A stretch of DNA of 64,000 nt from Promethearchaeota archaeon (lineage in GTDB: Archaea; Asgardarchaeota; Lokiarchaeia; Sigyniarchaeales; Promethearchaeaceae): NCBI GenBank assembly GCA_016933055.1, contig JAFGBS010000001.1:1-64000 (forward strand), in the 5' to 3' direction. A program made the position numbers and the translations under genes. Numbering within the stretch: the stretch's first letter is position 1; each line of letters starts with the position of its first letter. Shown here in pieces: positions 63,983 through 64,000 of this stretch. A model generated the notes under the pieces. It was not told where the DNA came from. It searched no databases and was given only the letters and a program-made list of their open reading frames with translations.

Positions 63983-64000
63983 CACATTAAAGGGGAAAAT

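Overview
This 64 kb, A+T-rich window is dense, intron-free archaeal DNA, and its gene content points to an Asgard archaeon (Promethearchaeota). Archaeal markers are Spt5 with aIF1A, a 20S proteasome beta-type subunit, a tetraether-lipid synthase-like radical SAM enzyme and a CitG homologue. Eukaryotic-signature genes are an ESCRT-II Vps22-like protein (37250-37972), a longin-like/ARF GTPase fusion just upstream of it, two Rab/Ras-like GTPases, longin/roadblock-type proteins and a ribosomal protein eL22 homologue. The lineage within Asgard cannot be fixed from this window. I see no rRNA, tRNA, CRISPR array, insertion sequence or prophage.

Layout. 0-5.4 kb: a partial coiled-coil repeat protein, a small winged-helix-like protein and a large UPF0182-like membrane protein. 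5.4-9.6 kb: a GH57 and a GH35 glycosidase, translationally coupled. 9.6-16.4 kb: a SWIM protein, a SNF2 ATPase, a TetR regulator and a CocE-like hydrolase with a rewritten active site. 16.5-22.9 kb: two unknown proteins, then a sugar-nucleotide and glucan block (nucleotidyltransferase, degenerate phosphohexomutase, GH57 branching enzyme) and a Rab-like GTPase. 23-28.1 kb: a surface protein, a TIM-barrel glycosidase-like protein and a tandem-SIS protein. 28.3-29 kb: a proteasome beta homologue that lacks Thr1. 29.1-34.9 kb: a complete histidine-to-glutamate route (HutH, HutU, HutI, glutamate formiminotransferase) on alternating strands.

35-38 kb: a membrane protein, then the longin-ARF/Vps22 pair. 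38-49.1 kb: a DsbD/CcdA-like protein and an operon-like run of two ABC ATPases, two ABC-2 permeases, a giant subtilisin-like protein without its catalytic residues, and a tiny membrane protein. This run is the strongest candidate for an undescribed multi-gene system. 49.1-54.2 kb: a membrane gene interrupted by an in-frame TAG, an Ntn-type amidohydrolase, an acyl-CoA dehydrogenase, a MoxR-like ATPase and an unknown protein. 54.3-64 kb: tetraether synthase-like enzyme, aIF1A, Spt5 with a long acidic tail, longin-roadblock and triple winged-helix proteins, eL22, CitG, a second Rab-like GTPase, a PIN nuclease, a zinc ribbon, a DUF167 protein and a nucleotidyltransferase.

A theme of the window is enzyme folds whose catalytic residues have changed: subtilase, proteasome beta, CocE, phosphohexomutase, and a Rab-like GTPase with Glu for the catalytic Gln. 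HutH has Cys for Ser in its MIO tripeptide. All functional calls rest on reading motifs by eye, without database searches.
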